Made by a program: the position numbers and the translations under genes
Notes under the pieces: generated by a model
Database searches by the model: none
Seen by the model: only the letters and a program-made list of their open reading frames with translations
Told to the model about the DNA's origin: nothing
Shown here: positions 1-5,586 of the stretch, in pieces
Position numbering within the stretch: the first letter of the stretch is position 1
How the letters are laid out: each line of letters begins with the position of its first letter
From: Schlegelella_A sp038225015
GTDB taxonomy: Bacteria; Pseudomonadota; Gammaproteobacteria; Burkholderiales; Burkholderiaceae_C
Direction: 5' to 3'
NCBI GenBank assembly: GCA_038225015.1
Contig: JBBRFB010000179.1
Coordinates: forward strand, 1-5,586
DNA length: 5,586 bases

Positions 1-1111
1 CTCCCGGCTGGATCGCGTCGTGCAGCGGCCCCACCCAGCTCTCGTCGGCCGCGAGCTTTTGCCGGAGCAGGACGAAGTCGACCTCGCGGTCGTCCTTCGG
101 TCCGTCGTTGAACGCCGTGAACCCGGCCCGCGCCTCGGTCACCATGTTGAGGGCGAGCCAGGCGCGCGAGTTTTCCTTGTTGCGGTTCCAGGCGTCGAGC
201 TTGGGTTTGCGCAGCTCCTCGATCGTCTTGGTCGTGCAGTCTGGAAAGGTGAGGAGCATCTTGGCGCAGAGCTCCTCGACCTTGGCGTCGAGGAGCGTGA
301 GGTCGACCGTGCCCTGGGCCAGCAGCGCCTTGGCCTCTTTCGCCGCCGTGCCGCTCTTGAACTCGCCGTAGACGTTGCGCCCGTAGACGTCGAACGCCCG
401 TGCGGTCTCGACCATCGGATTGGCGACGAACTTCCCATCGATCCGCAGCGCCGGAACGATGTCGGTCAGCACACCCATCTGGTAGGCCTTGTGCGCGGAG
501 AACGGCTCGCACAGCACGCAGGCGGCCATGGCACGCTCGACGCCGACCATCACGGGCAGGAAATCGGTGGCGCCGCCGATCGGCGCCGAACCGTGCTTGG
601 GGCCGGCCTGGCCGAAGCGCGCGAGGTCCTGCGCAACCGAGAAGTCGCATGCCATGCCGATCTCCTGGCCGCCGCCGATGCGCATGCCGTTGACGCGGCA
701 GATGACCGGCTTGTCGCAGCCGAGGATGGCGCTCACCATGTCGTTGAAGAGGCGCATGTACTGGCGGTACTCCTGCGGGTGGCCGGCGTAGTACTCGGCG
801 TACTCCTTCGTGTTGCCGCCGGTGCAGAAGGCCTTGTCGCCGGCGCCGGTGAAGACGACGCAGTTGACGTCGCGCGCATTCGACGCGGCGCGAAAGGCCA
901 GGATGACGCCCTTGACCATCTCGGTCGTGTACGAGTTGTACTGGCCGGGGTTGTCGAGCGTGATCCAGACGTTGTAGAGGCCATCGGCGACGCGGCCGTC
1001 GGGCCGCCTCGCCGGCCTCTTGTCGTAGCGCACGCCGGGTCGGGCGATGTCGTCGACGAGGTCGTGATTCCTGGTGTCGCGCCGCAGCACGGCGTTCTCG
1101 GGAGCGTTCAT
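1..1111 (-). CDS. oah: 6-oxocyclohex-1-ene-1-carbonyl-CoA hydrolase (3' end cut by window edge)
   Basis: Ring-opening enzyme of the Thauera-type anaerobic benzoyl-CoA pathway. It adds water to 6-oxocyclohex-1-ene-1-carbonyl-CoA and hydrolytically cleaves the ring to 3-hydroxypimeloyl-CoA, in the cytoplasm. The frame opens with ATG at 1111 (MNAPENAV...) and stays open to position 2, giving 370 residues without a stop. Oah proteins are about 375-380 residues, so only a few C-terminal residues are missing. It is a crotonase-fold protein: the two oxyanion-hole segments are visible as CTGGN (residues 96-100) and GGGQE (146-150). Other Oah-like stretches are DNPGQYNSYTTEMVKG (53-68), NGMRIGGGQEIGM (141-153) and, nearer the C-terminus, RKPKLDAWNRNKENSRAW, which ordinary enoyl-CoA hydratases lack. 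A purine-rich GGAAAGG lies about 10 nt before the ATG. It starts 30 bp after had ends, so the two are surely co-transcribed. BzdY/BamA-type hydrolases are the homologous alternatives; recalled similarity favours Oah. Confidence 0.94.
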   Translation of the reverse strand, partial: MNAPENAVLRRDTRNHDLVDDIARPGVRYDKRPARRPDGRVADGLYNVWITLDNPGQYNSYTTEMVKGVILAFRAASNARDVNCVVFTGAGDKAFCTGGNTKEYAEYYAGHPQEYRQYMRLFNDMVSAILGCDKPVICRVNGMRIGGGQEIGMACDFSVAQDLARFGQAGPKHGSAPIGGATDFLPVMVGVERAMAACVLCEPFSAHKAYQMGVLTDIVPALRIDGKFVANPMVETARAFDVYGRNVYGEFKSGTAAKEAKALLAQGTVDLTLLDAKVEELCAKMLLTFPDCTTKTIEELRKPKLDAWNRNKENSRAWLALNMVTEARAGFTAFNDGPKDDREVDFVLLRQKLAADESWVGPLHDAIQPG

Positions 1112-1141
1112 GGTGGTGTCGCCTTTCCTTGGGCTTCGGCT

Positions 1142-2206
1142 TCAGGGCGCCAGCACCGCACGCTTCTTGATGCGGTGATGCTGGACGGCATCGAAGACGC
1201 TGTTGATGTCGGCCAGTGGATGCATCTCGACGAAGGGCTTGATCTGCACCTTGCCGTCGAGGACGAGGTCGAGCGCGGCCGGGTAGGCCTCGGGCGGGCA
1301 ACCCCAGTTGCCCAGCGCCCGCGCGTCGAAGGCCATCAGGTTGGACAGGCGGATCTCGATCTTGTCCATCGTGAAGCCGACGACGCAGAGAGTGGCACCG
1401 TGGACCAGCAGGCCGTACGCGGTGAGCTGTCCGGAAGCGCTTCCGGAGCACTCGAAGATGCACCATTCGGTGTCGCGCAGGCCTTCGTCCCTGGCGAAGG
1501 CGGCGATGCGCTTCTTCAGCGCCTTGCCGTCGAACTCGCGCGAATCGAGCGTGAGCGACGCGCCATGCGCGCCGATGGCATCGAGCTTGGCGGCGTCGAC
1601 GTCGATCGCGACGACCTTGGCGCCGAAGGCACGCGCGACCTGCACGCAGTAGCCGCCGACGCCGCCGGCTCCGATCACGATGGCGAGGCTGCCGGGGCCG
1701 ACGCCGGCACGGGACACCGCCTGATAGGGCGTCGTCAGGGCGTCGGCGACGATCGACACCTCGCCGAGCGCCAGGCCTGCATTCGCCAATCGCTTCTCGT
1801 CGACGCCGCACAGGCCGCGCGACGGCACGACGATGTGCGAGCCGAAGCCACCCTGGATGTCGTTGCCCGGCATCTTCTGGGCGCGACAGATCGTCGACAG
1901 GCCGCGTCGGCAGAGGTCGCACTCGCCGCACGGCAGCACCGCCGGAACAATGACCGCGCGGCCCAGCCAGGCCTCGGCGCCCGCGCCGGCCTCGACGACA
2001 CGGCCGCTGACCTCGTGGCCGAGGGCGAGCGGCAGCGGATGATTGGTGCGCACGCCGTCGACCGAGTAGCCGAGATCGGTGTGGCAGACCCCACAGCCGG
2101 CCACCGCGACGACGACTTCGCCCGGGCCGGCCACGGCGGCAAAGCCGGCGCGCTCGAACGGAGTCTTCGGAGCCGTCATGAGCCAGCGGTAAGCGTCGAT
2201 CGTCAT
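1142..2206 (-). CDS. had: 6-hydroxycyclohex-1-ene-1-carbonyl-CoA dehydrogenase
   Basis: Cytoplasmic medium-chain, zinc-type alcohol dehydrogenase. It oxidises 6-hydroxycyclohex-1-ene-1-carbonyl-CoA to the 6-oxo compound, normally with NAD+, supplying the substrate of the next gene, oah. From ATG at 2206 it is 354 residues, a usual length for the superfamily. The N-terminal catalytic domain shows GVCHTD (39-44; C41 a zinc ligand) and GHEVSG (63-68; H64). The structural-zinc cysteines are C93, C96, C99 and C107 in the classic 2-2-7 spacing. The Rossmann domain has GAGGVG (179-184), and Asp202 at the end of the second strand agrees with NAD+ preference. The start at 2206 is preferred over an in-frame ATG at 2266: AGGGA (complement of 2213-2217) sits 6 nt upstream, MTIDAYRWLM looks like the true N-terminus, and the 20-residue extension would be encoded by the inverted repeat and probable promoter. 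Assignment to Had rather than a generic alcohol dehydrogenase rests on motifs plus the adjacent oah. Confidence 0.93.
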   Translation of the reverse strand: MTIDAYRWLMTAPKTPFERAGFAAVAGPGEVVVAVAGCGVCHTDLGYSVDGVRTNHPLPLALGHEVSGRVVEAGAGAEAWLGRAVIVPAVLPCGECDLCRRGLSTICRAQKMPGNDIQGGFGSHIVVPSRGLCGVDEKRLANAGLALGEVSIVADALTTPYQAVSRAGVGPGSLAIVIGAGGVGGYCVQVARAFGAKVVAIDVDAAKLDAIGAHGASLTLDSREFDGKALKKRIAAFARDEGLRDTEWCIFECSGSASGQLTAYGLLVHGATLCVVGFTMDKIEIRLSNLMAFDARALGNWGCPPEAYPAALDLVLDGKVQIKPFVEMHPLADINSVFDAVQHHRIKKRAVLAP

Positions 2207-2230
2207 CGTTCGTCCCTGGATTGTTGTATT

Positions 2231-2248
2231 GCGGTACTGTAATACCGC
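2231..2248. promoter_or_regulatory. Perfect inverted repeat, candidate repressor operator
   Basis: GCGGTA (2231-2236) and TACCGC (2243-2248) are exact reverse complements around the 6-nt spacer CTGTAA. An 18-bp dyad with 6-bp arms is the form of many operators of homodimeric regulators such as TetR- or GntR-type proteins. It lies between the putative had start site (about 2249) and the had start codon, where a bound repressor would block had-oah. The regulator is not in this window and its family cannot be told from the site. A leader hairpin in the had transcript is the alternative. Confidence 0.5.
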
Positions 2249-2255
2249 TTTAGGA

Positions 2256-2261
2256 ATGATT
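2256..2261 (-). promoter_or_regulatory. Possible -10 element of the had promoter
   Basis: On the minus strand this reads AATCAT, matching 4 of 6 positions of TATAAT. A start site about 7 nt downstream (around 2249) would lie 41.5 bp from the centre of the FNR-like box at 2284-2297. That is the standard spacing of class II FNR/CRP-activated promoters, where no good -35 element is needed, and none is seen. The hexamer itself is weak, and the support comes mainly from this spacing. Confidence 0.35.
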
Positions 2262-2283
2262 GGCACGCCTGAACGCGCTGTCG

Positions 2284-2297
2284 TTGAACTGGATCAA
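2284..2297. promoter_or_regulatory. FNR/CRP-family binding site (FNR-like box)
   Basis: TTGAA-CTGG-ATCAA matches the FNR consensus TTGAT-N4-ATCAA at 9 of 10 defined positions. FNR-family activators switch on anaerobic genes when oxygen is absent; in Azoarcus the FNR-like AcpR is known to activate the bzd benzoate-degradation promoter. The box is in the non-coding region between two units of an anaerobic pathway, with a compatible had -10 at the class II distance. It is nearly symmetric, so it could serve either direction: the same spacing rightwards puts a korA start site near 2332, 22 nt before the GTG at 2354. Confidence 0.6.
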
Positions 2298-2341
2298 GGA
2301 TGCAAGCAGGGCCCGAAGTTCCACTTGCGTCACAGCCAGAC

Positions 2342-2347
2342 GAGGAG
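2342..2347 (+). promoter_or_regulatory. korA ribosome binding site (decides the start)
   Basis: GAGGAG followed by 6 nt and then GTG at 2354. This is the best Shine-Dalgarno match in the region and favours GTG 2354 over the in-frame ATG at 2300, which has only a weak GGA upstream and sits directly against the FNR-like box. Confidence 0.7.
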
Positions 2348-2353
2348 CGTTCC

Positions 2354-4180
2354 GTGGATGCCGCGACCAGATCCGAATTCCGAGCGCCGGGCCACGCCAC
2401 CGGTCCGTCGAGGACCTTGTCGATCGCCCTCGCCGGCTCCGGTGGCAGCGGGGTGATGACGGCCGGAACGATGCTGCTCGAAGCGGCGGCCAAGGCCGGT
2501 CTCTACGGGCTGATGGTGCGCACCAGCGGCCCGCAGATCCGCGGCGGCGAGGCGGCGGCGTTGATCAGGCTCGGCGCCCAGCCCATCGACACGCTCGACG
2601 ACGGCTTCGACCTGCTGCTCGCCTTCGACTGGGAAAACGTCAGCCGCTTCGCCGACGAGATGCCGCTGCGCGCCGCGGGGCTGGTCATTGGCGACAGCGA
2701 CGCCGGCGAACCGCCGCCGGTGTTTCTCGCCGGCGGTGCACGCTACGTCGGCGTGCCGCTGAAGAAGACCGCCAAGGCGATCGCCGGAAGCTGGGTCAAC
2801 ATGGTCGCGCTCGGCCTCGCGGGCACGCTCGCCGGGCTGCCGGCGCAGGCACCCGCCGCGGCGCTCCGCGACTCGTGGAAACGCGCCGAAGAGGGGCTGC
2901 GCGCCAACCTCGCGGCGCTCGACGCCGGGATCGCCGCGGCCACCGGCGTCGCCGCGGTGCATTCGATCGAGCGCCTGCCCGAGTCGGCCGGCCCGGCGGC
3001 AGCCATCGGAGGCCGCTGGCTGATCAGCGGCAACGAGGCGGCCGGCTACGGCGCCATCCGCGGCGGCGTCCGCTTCGTCGCCGCCTATCCGATCACGCCG
3101 GCCACCGAGATGCTCGAATGGATGGCGCCGGCGCTGACGAAGGTCGGCGGCACGCTGCTGCAGGCCGAGGACGAGCTGGCGTCGATCAACATGGCGATTG
3201 GCGGCTCGTATGGCGGTGTTCCCTCGCTCACCGCAACGGCGGGTCCCGGTCTGGCGCTGATGACGGAGGCGATCGGTCTGGCCGTCGCCGCCGAAGTGCC
3301 GGTGGTCGTCGTCGACGTCATGCGCGGTGGCCCCTCGACCGGCATTCCGGCCAAGAGCGAGCAGAGCGACCTGTCGTTCGCCGTCAGCGGCCTTCCCGGC
3401 GACGCGCCGCGCCTGGTCCTGGCGCCCAATTCGATTGCCGACTGCCTGACGACAACGCAATGGGCGGTGCACCTCGCCGAGGCCTTGCAGGCGCCGGCGA
3501 TCGTCCTCTCCGACCAGTTCATGGGCCAGTCGCGTGCCGTCATCGACCGTCCGGACGATGCCGGCTTCGTCACCACGCGCCTGACCGCTTCAGCCGGCAC
3601 GACCGACTACAAGCGCTATCGCGACACGCCCTCCGGCGTCTCGCCGATGGCGATCCCCGGGACGCCGGGCGTAGCGTATACCGCCGACGGCCTCGAGCAC
3701 ACCGAGGTCGGCGTTCCGAGCAGCCAGTCGCGCGACCACCAGCTGCAGCTCGCCAAGCGCGAGCGCAAGCTCGCCGCGTTCGACTACGGCCCGATGTGGG
3801 CCGACGTCGAGGGCGACGGCGACGCGGCCGTCATCACCTTCGGCTCGGTGACCGGCGCAGTGCGCGAGGCGATCGGCCGCGCCGGTGCAGAAGGCGTCGA
3901 GTTGCGCCTCGTCTCCCTGCGGCTGCTGGCGCCGGCGCGGCCCGAGGCATTGGCAGCCGCGCTCGAGGGCGTCGAGCGCGTCATCGTCGTCGAGCAGAAC
4001 CACGGTGCGCAGCTCTACCGATGGTTGCGAGCCATGTACGACCTGCCCGGACGTCCGGCGAGCTTTCATCGCGCCGGCCCGCTGCCGCTGCGTCCGGCCG
4101 AGCTCACGGCCGCGCTCGTCGAATGGCATCGCGGCGCCGATCAGCGCCTTTCACCCATCGCCGAGGAAGCACTTTCATGA
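2354..4180 (+). CDS. korA: 2-oxoglutarate:ferredoxin oxidoreductase, fused gamma-alpha subunit
   Basis: Large subunit of the CoA-dependent 2-oxoacid:ferredoxin oxidoreductase that converts 2-oxoglutarate to succinyl-CoA and CO2 while reducing ferredoxin. From GTG 2354 it is 608 residues; an ATG at 2300 would give 626. The N-terminal gamma domain (about 22-190) opens with GSGGSGVMTAG (28-38) and carries RGGEAA (63-68). After a linker the alpha domain begins near 222, with YPITPATE (245-252), the AEDELASI segment, TATAGPG (293-299) and RGGPSTG (324-330), typical of the domain that helps bind thiamine diphosphate. EQNHGAQL (547-554) lies in the C-terminal domain. The gamma-alpha fusion and absence of a CxxCxxC ferredoxin domain are normal for KorA. 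Its stop overlaps the korB start (ATGA). Divergence from had-oah points to 2-oxoglutarate as substrate, because aromatic degraders use this enzyme to feed electrons to benzoyl-CoA reductase. Pyruvate or another 2-oxoacid is the less likely alternative. Confidence 0.92.
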   Translation: MDAATRSEFRAPGHATGPSRTLSIALAGSGGSGVMTAGTMLLEAAAKAGLYGLMVRTSGPQIRGGEAAALIRLGAQPIDTLDDGFDLLLAFDWENVSRFADEMPLRAAGLVIGDSDAGEPPPVFLAGGARYVGVPLKKTAKAIAGSWVNMVALGLAGTLAGLPAQAPAAALRDSWKRAEEGLRANLAALDAGIAAATGVAAVHSIERLPESAGPAAAIGGRWLISGNEAAGYGAIRGGVRFVAAYPITPATEMLEWMAPALTKVGGTLLQAEDELASINMAIGGSYGGVPSLTATAGPGLALMTEAIGLAVAAEVPVVVVDVMRGGPSTGIPAKSEQSDLSFAVSGLPGDAPRLVLAPNSIADCLTTTQWAVHLAEALQAPAIVLSDQFMGQSRAVIDRPDDAGFVTTRLTASAGTTDYKRYRDTPSGVSPMAIPGTPGVAYTADGLEHTEVGVPSSQSRDHQLQLAKRERKLAAFDYGPMWADVEGDGDAAVITFGSVTGAVREAIGRAGAEGVELRLVSLRLLAPARPEALAAALEGVERVIVVEQNHGAQLYRWLRAMYDLPGRPASFHRAGPLPLRPAELTAALVEWHRGADQRLSPIAEEALS

Positions 4181-5013
4181 ACGACATCGCCACTGCGCCG
4201 GCGGTGCGCACCGCTTCCGACTACAAGTCGGCGACCAAGCCCGTGTGGTGTCCCGGTTGCGGCGACTTCACCGTGCTCGGCGCCATCACCCGCGCGCTCG
4301 CCTCGCTGCAGCTGGCGCCGCACGACGTCGCGGTCGTCTCGGGCATCGGTTGCTCGTCGCGCATTCCCGCCTACACCACGTGCTATGGCTTTCACGGCGT
4401 GCACGGCCGGGCGCTCGCCGCGGGCACGGGCCTCAAGGTCGCGCGGCCCGACATGACGGTGCTCGTCACCGGCGGCGACGGTGACGGCTACTCGATCGGC
4501 GGCAACCACTTCATGCACGCCTGCCGGCGCAACGTCGACCTGACCTACATCGTCATGGACAACCACGTCTACGGCATGACCAAGGGCCAGGCATCGCCAA
4601 CGACCGAACCCGATTGGGACAACAAGCTGACGCCGGGTGGCACCGGCATCCGCTCGTTCCATCCCCTGGTGATCGCGCTCGCCTCGGGCGCGAACTTCGT
4701 CGCCCGTGCGTTCTCCGGCGATCCGGGCGGAACCGCAGAGACGATCGCGCGCGCGATCCGCCATCCCGGCTTCTCGTTCGTCGAGGTACTGAGTCCCTGC
4801 GTGACGTTTCGCCCGGAGCAGCGCGGCTGGAAGCAGCAGGTGCACCCGGCTGCCGTCGAGCCGACCGACGACCCGGCGCGGGCAGCGCGCCGCATCATGA
4901 CCGACGACGGTTTCAACATCGGCGTGCTCTACGAGGGCAGCCGCAATCCCTATCCGCTGCAGCGCGCGGGCCGTGCCGGCGCGGCCGACCTCGAAGCGGA
5001 GTTCGTGCTGTGA
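4177..5013 (+). CDS. korB: 2-oxoglutarate:ferredoxin oxidoreductase, beta subunit
   Basis: Small catalytic subunit (278 residues, family-typical) that binds thiamine diphosphate and one [4Fe-4S] cluster and works with KorA. The expected cluster ligands are all present: C25 and C28 in WCPGCGDF (24-31), C59 in GIGCSSR (56-62) and C208 in SPC (206-208). The thiamine diphosphate/Mg2+ signature is GDGDGYSIGGNH (100-111), followed by MDNHVYGMTKGQ (127-138) and the substrate-loop region PTTEPDW...KLTPGG (141-155). The ATG at 4177 overlaps the korA stop in ATGA, with GAGGAAG at 4163-4169 giving a good ribosome binding site, so translation is probably coupled and the subunits are made in equal amounts. 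The upstream continuation of this open frame through korA is a shadow and not part of the protein. No ferredoxin-like delta subunit accompanies it, so electrons must pass to a separate ferredoxin encoded elsewhere. Confidence 0.95.
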   Translation: MNDIATAPAVRTASDYKSATKPVWCPGCGDFTVLGAITRALASLQLAPHDVAVVSGIGCSSRIPAYTTCYGFHGVHGRALAAGTGLKVARPDMTVLVTGGDGDGYSIGGNHFMHACRRNVDLTYIVMDNHVYGMTKGQASPTTEPDWDNKLTPGGTGIRSFHPLVIALASGANFVARAFSGDPGGTAETIARAIRHPGFSFVEVLSPCVTFRPEQRGWKQQVHPAAVEPTDDPARAARRIMTDDGFNIGVLYEGSRNPYPLQRAGRAGAADLEAEFVL

Positions 5014-5531
5014 GCGCCGTCCGCATCGCGCCCGCCGCGCTGGTCGACCTCATGGTGCAGGCGCTGGCGATGGAGCGCGAGGCCGTGAGCCGCTACAACG
5101 CCCTCGCCGACGTCATGGAGGTGCACAACAACCGTCCGGTCGAGGCCCTGTTTCGCAAGATGGCGGCGATCGAGGAACGTCACGCGCAGGAGATCATGGA
5201 CGAGATGGGCTGGAAGAACGACACCGCCGTGCCGAAGGCCGCCGACTCGGGCGGCTCCGAAGCCCCGGAAAGCGTGCCGGAGGATCTGGTGCACTACCTG
5301 ATGTGGCCCTGGCATGCGCTGCAGCTCGCCCTGGCAGCCGAGCAGCGCGCCGAGGCGTTCTTCTCGCGCCTGGCGCAAGACGCTGCCGACGATCGCGTGC
5401 GCGAGGCGGCGACGCGGCTGCGCGACGAGGAGCGCGAGCACGTCGCGCTGGTCAAGACGTGGCTCGACAGGACGCCCGAGCCCGGCACCGGCTGGGACGA
5501 CGACCCGGACCAGCCGCGCTACGTCGATTAG
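5010..5531 (+). CDS. Ferritin-like (rubrerythrin-type) diiron protein
   Basis: A 173-residue, predominantly helical soluble protein with the pattern of a four-helix-bundle diiron carboxylate protein. Putative iron ligands are E24 (helix A, before Y29), E55 and H58 in EERH (helix B), E111 (helix C) and E141 and H144 in EREH (helix D). A polar linker (about 69-90) separates the two helix pairs, and the end is acidic (DDDPDQP). It has no cysteine at all, so it lacks the rubredoxin domain of classical rubrerythrin and needs an outside electron donor if it is a peroxidase. The GTG start at 5010 overlaps the korB stop in GTGA, with GGAG at 4998-5001 eight nt upstream; the next in-frame ATG (5052) would cut into helix A. 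Tight coupling to korB suggests a role in protecting the oxygen-sensitive iron-sulfur oxidoreductase from peroxide or oxygen, or in iron handling; this role is inferred. The fold is fairly certain, the function is not. Confidence 0.8.
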   Translation: MSAVRIAPAALVDLMVQALAMEREAVSRYNALADVMEVHNNRPVEALFRKMAAIEERHAQEIMDEMGWKNDTAVPKAADSGGSEAPESVPEDLVHYLMWPWHALQLALAAEQRAEAFFSRLAQDAADDRVREAATRLRDEEREHVALVKTWLDRTPEPGTGWDDDPDQPRYVD

Positions 5532-5572
5532 TTCGTTCGCACACCACCGAACACAGGCGAAAGCGGAACGCG

Positions 5573-5586
5573 ATGCAGCAGGTTCT
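5573..5586 (+). CDS. Possible start of next operon gene (cut by window edge)
   Basis: ATG at 5573 gives M-Q-Q-V before the window ends, with a modest GCGGAA purine stretch a few bases upstream. It starts 41 bp after the diiron protein gene in the same direction, with no terminator between, so it would belong to the korAB unit. Only four codons are visible and no product can be named. In Azoarcus evansii a third gene, korC, accompanies korAB and encodes a partner linking the enzyme to NADP, which makes a redox partner a reasonable candidate. Confidence 0.3.

Larger units (their letters stand above)
2207..2353. promoter_or_regulatory. Divergent had / korA control region
   Basis: This 147-bp non-coding stretch separates had (leftward) from korA (rightward). 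It is visibly more AT-rich around 2219-2265 than the flanking genes. It contains a perfect inverted repeat (2231-2248), a possible had -10 element (2256-2261) and an FNR-like box (2284-2297), each listed separately. Frames open across it (from 2260 and 2300 on the plus strand, to 2266 on the minus strand) only extend neighbouring genes or shadow frames and have no good ribosome binding site. Promoter activity in both directions is inferred from the gene arrangement. Confidence 0.75.

Noticed and set aside
20..2242. Very long open frame (740 codons) on the plus strand, antisense to oah and had
   Set aside because: It lies exactly opposite two well-recognised genes in the same register, has no ribosome binding site, and its Arg/Ala/Val/Asp-rich low-information protein is typical of the antisense frame of high-GC coding DNA.
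2714..2736. GC-rich inverted repeat CCGCCGG/CCGGCGG with 9-nt loop in korA, resembling a terminator stem
   Set aside because: It is inside conserved coding sequence, without a T-run. Such stems of CCG/GGC codons are expected by chance at this GC content. A similar one in oah (569-587) was rejected for the same reason.
2330..3472. Minus-strand open frames opposite korA (2330-3472, 3590-4129) and opposite korB and the diiron gene (4141-4845, 4950-5441)
   Set aside because: They are antisense shadows in GC-rich coding DNA with no family motifs and no ribosome binding sites.
2260..4176. Long open frame continuous with korB upstream, giving an apparent 917-residue fusion protein
   Set aside because: The part before 4177 is the Arg/Gly-rich shadow frame of korA. 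KorB motifs begin right after ATG 4177, which has its own ribosome binding site, so no fusion exists.
5535..5552. GTTCG / CGAAC inverted repeat after the diiron protein gene, considered as a terminator
   Set aside because: Only a 5-bp stem with an 8-nt loop and no T-run follows, so it is unlikely to terminate transcription and more likely chance.

Overview
The window is GC-rich (very strong G/C preference at third codon positions) and almost fully coding. It carries five recognisable genes in two divergent transcription units. The content matches the Thauera-type anaerobic benzoyl-CoA pathway of facultatively denitrifying Proteobacteria. The Oah sequence closely resembles what I recall of the Thauera aromatica protein. 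I infer a betaproteobacterium of the Thauera/Azoarcus/Aromatoleum kind; a Magnetospirillum-like or Burkholderiales host is not excluded from sequence alone.

Left half, minus strand, reading leftwards from about 2206: had (6-hydroxycyclohex-1-ene-1-carbonyl-CoA dehydrogenase, 2206-1142), then oah (6-oxocyclohex-1-ene-1-carbonyl-CoA hydrolase, from 1111 and running off the left edge a few residues before its expected end). These are consecutive steps that turn the dienoyl-CoA hydration product into 3-hydroxypimeloyl-CoA. In known clusters dch and the benzoyl-CoA reductase genes (bcrCBAD) follow, so they may lie beyond position 1.

Right half, plus strand: korA (fused gamma-alpha subunit), korB (beta subunit) and a small ferritin-like diiron protein, each start overlapping the previous stop by four bases (ATGA, GTGA). 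A possible further gene begins at 5573 and is cut by the right edge. KorAB is a 2-oxoglutarate:ferredoxin oxidoreductase. Acetyl-CoA made from benzoate enters the TCA cycle, and KorAB takes electrons at the 2-oxoglutarate step to reduce the ferredoxin that drives ATP-dependent benzoyl-CoA reduction.

The 147-bp divergent region (2207-2353) is the most informative non-coding part. It holds an FNR-family-like box (TTGAA-CTGG-ATCAA, 2284-2297) and a perfect GCGGTA-N6-TACCGC inverted repeat (2231-2248). Both fit a simple model: anaerobic activation of had (and perhaps korA) plus repression by a ligand-responsive regulator just downstream of the had start site. The intergenic GTG at 2354, with a strong ribosome binding site, is the best korA start. 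I see no mobile elements, RNA genes, CRISPR arrays or convincing terminators. This is a known metabolic system; the less ordinary points are the control region and the diiron protein coupled to korB.
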